This document shows positions 61,005 to 64,000 of a stretch of DNA of 64,000 bases, piece by piece. Location of the stretch: positions 62,001 through 126,000 of the forward strand of contig CAYSOA010000001.1 of assembly GCA_964432565.1 (NCBI GenBank), read 5' to 3'. This stretch comes from CAIOHW01 sp964432565 (GTDB lineage: Bacteria; Bdellovibrionota; UBA1018). The position numbers and the translations under genes were made by a program. Each line of letters opens with the position of its first letter. Position 1 is the first letter of the stretch. The notes under the pieces are model-generated. The model was not told the origin of the DNA and searched no databases. It saw only the letters and a program-made list of their open reading frames with translations.

Positions 61005-62084
61005 ATGTCGAAAGTGGGAATCTCGGCTTATCTCAGGGCCATGATCGATCAGGATGCCTCCGACCTGCACATCACGGTTGGCGTGCCTCCCGAGTATCGC
61101 ATCATGGGTCGAATGGTGAAGGTCAAGGCAGAGCCCCTTACGGCGGCCGAGACCAAGGACCTCTGTTATTCGGTGCTCACCGACAGCCAGAAGAGCGAAT
61201 TCGAGAAGAATCTCGAAATCGACTTTTCATTCGGCATCAAGGACATCTCGCGCTTTCGTGCGAACATGTTCTTTCAGCGAGGCGGAATCGCCGCCGTCTT
61301 TCGACGGATTCCGTTCCAGGTTCCCGACTTCGACGCCCTGAAGCTGCCCCAGGTTCTCAAGCGCATCATTCGGCGCCCAAATGGGCTGGTGCTGGTGACC
61401 GGACCGACCGGCTCAGGAAAGTCGACTTCACTCGCGGCCATGCTCGACGTTCTCAATCGCGAAGAATACGGCCACATCCTGACGATCGAGGATCCGATCG
61501 AGTTCGTGCACGTGCACAAGAACTGCGTGGTCAACCAGCGCGAAGTGGGCGTCGACACCAAGAGCTTCGGTGCGGCCCTGAAACGTTCGCTTCGGCAGGA
61601 TCCCGACTTCGTGCTGATCGGCGAGCTGCGGGACATTGAGACCATCGAAATGGCCCTGACCATGGCCGAGACCGGGCACCTGGTTTTTGGAACGCTTCAC
61701 ACCAACGGCGCCGTTCAGTCGATCAACCGAATCGTGAATGTCTTTCCGCCGCACCAGCAGCCCCAGATTCGACAGGTGCTGTCGTTCAGTCTGCAGGCCA
61801 TTCTTTCGCAGCATCTCATTCCCAAGAGCTTTCAGCCGGGTCGGCTGATGGCCTGCGAAGTGATGATTCCCAACATGGCCATTCGCAATCTGATTCGAGA
61901 GGACAAGCTGCATCAGATCTACAGTGCGATGCAGGCGGGTCAGGACGAGAGCGGCATGCAGACGCTCAATCAGAGCCTCTTGCAGCACGTCAAGTCGGGT
62001 CAGCTCTCGAAGGCGGACGCGGTCGAAGCATCGACCATGCCCGATGAGCTCTCGAAAATGCTCATGAACGTACAGGCCCAGTAG
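61005..62084 (+). CDS. pilT: Type IV pilus retraction ATPase PilT
   Basis: The 359-residue product begins 'SAYLRAMIDQDASDLHITVG' and has Walker A GPTGSGKSTS near 129-138, 'TIEDPIEFVHVHKNCVVNQ', Walker B 'SLRQDPDFVLIGELRD' and 'AETGHLVFGTLHTN', all standard PilT motifs. It powers pilus retraction and twitching motility. It lies between pilB and pilC. Confidence 0.97.
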   Translation: MSKVGISAYLRAMIDQDASDLHITVGVPPEYRIMGRMVKVKAEPLTAAETKDLCYSVLTDSQKSEFEKNLEIDFSFGIKDISRFRANMFFQRGGIAAVFRRIPFQVPDFDALKLPQVLKRIIRRPNGLVLVTGPTGSGKSTSLAAMLDVLNREEYGHILTIEDPIEFVHVHKNCVVNQREVGVDTKSFGAALKRSLRQDPDFVLIGELRDIETIEMALTMAETGHLVFGTLHTNGAVQSINRIVNVFPPHQQPQIRQVLSFSLQAILSQHLIPKSFQPGRLMACEVMIPNMAIRNLIREDKLHQIYSAMQAGQDESGMQTLNQSLLQHVKSGQLSKADAVEASTMPDELSKMLMNVQAQ

Positions 62085-62101
62085 GAGCGACGGAGAGCCA
62101 A

Positions 62102-63346
62102 ATGGCGGATTTCGAATACCAGGGCGTCGATCGAAGCGGCAAGCGGGTGAGCGGGACGGTGACCGCCAACTCCGACGGCGAGCTTCGCATGCAGCTGCGC
62201 TCTCAGGGGGTTCGGCCCACGCGAATCGTCAAAAAGGGGGGGAACCAGACCTCGGTGACGATCAGCCGGGTGTTCGGCTCGGCCAACGCCAGTCCCAAAA
62301 GTCTGGCGCTCAACCTCAAACAGCGCATTTTGATCACTCGACAGCTTCAGGTGATGATCAGCTCGGGTATTCCCCTCGTTCAGGGGCTTGAGATTCTGGC
62401 AGATCAGAGCGCTGATCCGCAGGTTCGTAGCATGCTGAGCGAGTTGCGAGACAAGGTCAGTCAGGGCTCTTTTTTCTGGGAAGCGCTCAGCGCCTATCCG
62501 CGCACGTTTTCGAAGATCTACATCGCACTGGTGCGTGCCGGAGAGAGTTCGGGATCGCTGGATATCGTACTCAAGCGTCTGACTCGTTACCTCGAAGATG
62601 CCGATCGGCTGAGGAAGCTGGTCGTAGGAGCTCTGACCTATCCTGCGGTGGTGGGGGTCGTTGGGCTCGGGGTGCTCGTGCTCATGCTCGTCCTGGTGAT
62701 TCCCAAGTTTGAGGAGATGCTGAGTGCCAACAACACCGAACTTCCGCTTCCCACCCAGATGGTGATCGGAGCTTCGCACTTTGTTTCCGACAACTTCCTC
62801 CCGCTCTTGATCGGATCCGGAATGGCGGTTTTCGCGCTCATTCGATTTTTTCAGACCCACGAGGGAAAGGCCGTCCTGGATCGAACCTTGTTTACGCTGC
62901 CGATTTTCGGGAGCCTGATCCAGAAGGCGGCCGTGGCGGCCTTTTCAAGAACGATGCAGACGCTGCTTAATGCGGGCGTCAACCTGATTGACGCCGTCGA
63001 CATCGCCCGGACGACCGTAGACAACGTCGTCATCGCAGAGGCCATCGGACGAATCCGGGGTGAAGTCGAGATGGGGAAGTCACTCGCCGCCGTGGTTTCG
63101 TCGATCACGGTCTTTCCGAAGATGGCTGCCCAGATGATTCATGTGGGTGAGTCGACTGGAAATCTCGACAAGATGCTCGAAAAAGTGGCCGACTTTTACG
63201 AGGCCGAGGTCGAGTCGGCTGTTTCTGCGGCGGGAAAGCTGGTAGAACCTCTGATTCTCGTGGTTTTGGGGGGTGCCGTGGCCGGAATGCTGGTCGCGAT
63301 GTACCTGCCCATGTTCAAGCTGGCCGGTTCGGGCGGAGGTTTTTGA
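62102..63346 (+). CDS. pilC: Type IV pilus inner-membrane platform protein PilC
   Basis: The 414-residue product is a GspF/PilC protein with two T2SF domains ('RQLQVMISSGIPLVQGLEIL' and 'RTMQTLLNAGVNLIDAVDIA') and three to four membrane helices ('YPAVVGVVGLGVLVLMLVLV'). The N-terminus is 'DFEYQGVDRSGKRVSGTV'. It is the inner-membrane base on which PilB and PilT act. Its stop and the next ATG overlap by one base (TGATG). Confidence 0.96.
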   Translation: MADFEYQGVDRSGKRVSGTVTANSDGELRMQLRSQGVRPTRIVKKGGNQTSVTISRVFGSANASPKSLALNLKQRILITRQLQVMISSGIPLVQGLEILADQSADPQVRSMLSELRDKVSQGSFFWEALSAYPRTFSKIYIALVRAGESSGSLDIVLKRLTRYLEDADRLRKLVVGALTYPAVVGVVGLGVLVLMLVLVIPKFEEMLSANNTELPLPTQMVIGASHFVSDNFLPLLIGSGMAVFALIRFFQTHEGKAVLDRTLFTLPIFGSLIQKAAVAAFSRTMQTLLNAGVNLIDAVDIARTTVDNVVIAEAIGRIRGEVEMGKSLAAVVSSITVFPKMAAQMIHVGESTGNLDKMLEKVADFYEAEVESAVSAAGKLVEPLILVVLGGAVAGMLVAMYLPMFKLAGSGGGF

Positions 63347-64000
63347 TGAAGATTCTTGGAAAAAGCAGGCAGGTCGAACAGCTCAGGAAGCTCATCGCCC
63401 GGGTCGCGCCGACTCGCTCGAGCGTGCTGATCATTGGCGAGAGCGGAACCGGCAAGGAGCTTGTCGCCCGCGCCCTTCATGATCAGAGCGAGCTGAAGTC
63501 GCGGCCCTTCGTCCCGGTCAACTGCGGAGCCATTCCCGAGACACTGATCGAGAGCGAGCTCTTCGGACACAAGCGGGGCAGCTTTACCGGGGCCGTGGCA
63601 GACAAGCCCGGTCTTTTTGAGGCCGCTCACGGGGGCACCCTTTTTTTGGATGAGGTGGGTGAGATTCCGCTTTCGATGCAGGTCAAGCTGCTTCGCGCCC
63701 TTCAGGAGAAGGTCATTCGCAGGGTGGGAAGTAATGAAGACATCAAGGTCGATGTGCGCATCATCGCCGCGACGAACCGAAATCTCGAGACGGCCGTCAA
63801 ACAGGGAACCTTTCGAGAAGACCTCTACTATCGCCTGAACGTCATTCTTCTTGAAACGCCTCCACTTCGTGATCGCAAGGGCGATGTCTCGCTGCTTGCC
63901 GAAGCGTTTCTCTCGAAGTTTACTCAAAAGTTCTCCAAGCCTCTCGACGGTTTCGAGCCCGAGGCGCTGACGGCACTCGAGGCGCATTCGTGGCCGGGTA
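63346..64000 (+). CDS. Sigma-54-dependent activator, AAA+ domain at the N-terminus (C-terminus beyond window)
   Basis: The frame opens MKILGKSRQVEQLRKLIARV and stays open for 218 codons to the window edge. It carries the sigma-54 activator motifs: Walker A GESGTGKE at 31-38, the sigma-contact loop GSFTGA at 78-83 (normally GAFTGA), Walker B 'GGTLFLDEVGE' at about 96-106, and 'RIIAATNRNLE'. No receiver domain precedes it: the frame begins 1 nt into the pilC stop. It resembles PilR/NtrC without its N-terminal domain and may control pilus genes such as pilA. A DNA-binding HTH would lie beyond the edge. Confidence 0.9.
   Translation, partial: MKILGKSRQVEQLRKLIARVAPTRSSVLIIGESGTGKELVARALHDQSELKSRPFVPVNCGAIPETLIESELFGHKRGSFTGAVADKPGLFEAAHGGTLFLDEVGEIPLSMQVKLLRALQEKVIRRVGSNEDIKVDVRIIAATNRNLETAVKQGTFREDLYYRLNVILLETPPLRDRKGDVSLLAEAFLSKFTQKFSKPLDGFEPEALTALEAHSWPG

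Noticed and set aside
1..64000. CRISPR arrays, insertion sequences, tRNA or rRNA genes, phage genes
   Set aside because: No regularly spaced direct repeats, transposase or integrase motifs, or cloverleaf/rRNA sequences were seen by reading; a tRNAscan or repeat search was not run.

Overview
This window is a densely packed stretch of chromosome from a motile, didermic (Gram-negative) bacterium. It carries flagellar filament-assembly genes, type IV pilus motor genes, an outer-membrane BtuB-type receptor, several lipoproteins and the Tat translocase. GC content is high and codon use looks even throughout. The gene set and order suggest a deltaproteobacterium-like lineage, most plausibly Bdellovibrionota: Bat operon, type III glutamine synthetase, fused isobutyryl-CoA mutase, pilB-pilT-pilC followed by a sigma-54 activator, and FliD/FliS downstream of dnaJ. 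The phylum is inferred from gene content, not from a marker-gene tree. I see no insertion sequence, prophage, CRISPR array, tRNA or rRNA, so this reads as core chromosome and not an island.

Layout. 1-10.2 kb is a vitamin B12 neighbourhood. On the minus strand a cobalamin riboswitch precedes a BtuB-like receptor and a TonB-like protein, followed by a HAD-type 5'-nucleotidase cut by the window edge. Further on are a glutathione peroxidase, a lipoprotein, the B12-dependent fused mutase IcmF, a small Cys-rich DUF5522 protein and a BtuF-like protein without a signal peptide. 10.3-17 kb holds a secreted protein of unknown function, RecN, NAD kinase, RarA and a coiled-coil protein. 17-29.3 kb is a minus-strand series: hemW, grpE, dnaK, dnaJ, a periplasmic LpoA-like protein, fliD, fliS, a FliT/FlgN-like protein, a TPR protein, an unannotated 24-codon ORF and a GT9-like glycosyltransferase. 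Sequences resembling RpoH (sigma-32) promoters stand before grpE and dnaK.

29.4-39.6 kb carries an M16 protease, MarC, two uncharacterised proteins, a membrane-anchored cyclophilin, TatC, then rpsF-rpsR-DUF2232-rplI, a clear terminator, and dnaB. From 39.7 kb to the end every gene is on the plus strand and many overlap at ATGA, GTGA or TTGA. In order these are a 1430-residue lipoprotein of unknown function; the MoxR-DUF58-Bat aerotolerance-type operon, with BatB and BatC fused; a lipid-modification set (FAD oxidoreductase, DUF1365, two CFA-synthase-family methyltransferases); type III glutamine synthetase; RibF; and pilB, pilT, pilC. A sigma-54 activator that begins directly at its AAA+ domain is cut by the right edge.

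The most distinctive features are the B12 riboswitch with a hairpin that masks the ribosome-binding site, the overlooked micro-ORF wedged between two genes by stop/start overlaps, the chaperone-flagellum operon, the paired extensions on ribosomal proteins S6 and S18, the very large lipoprotein, and the receiver-less sigma-54 activator next to the pilus motor.
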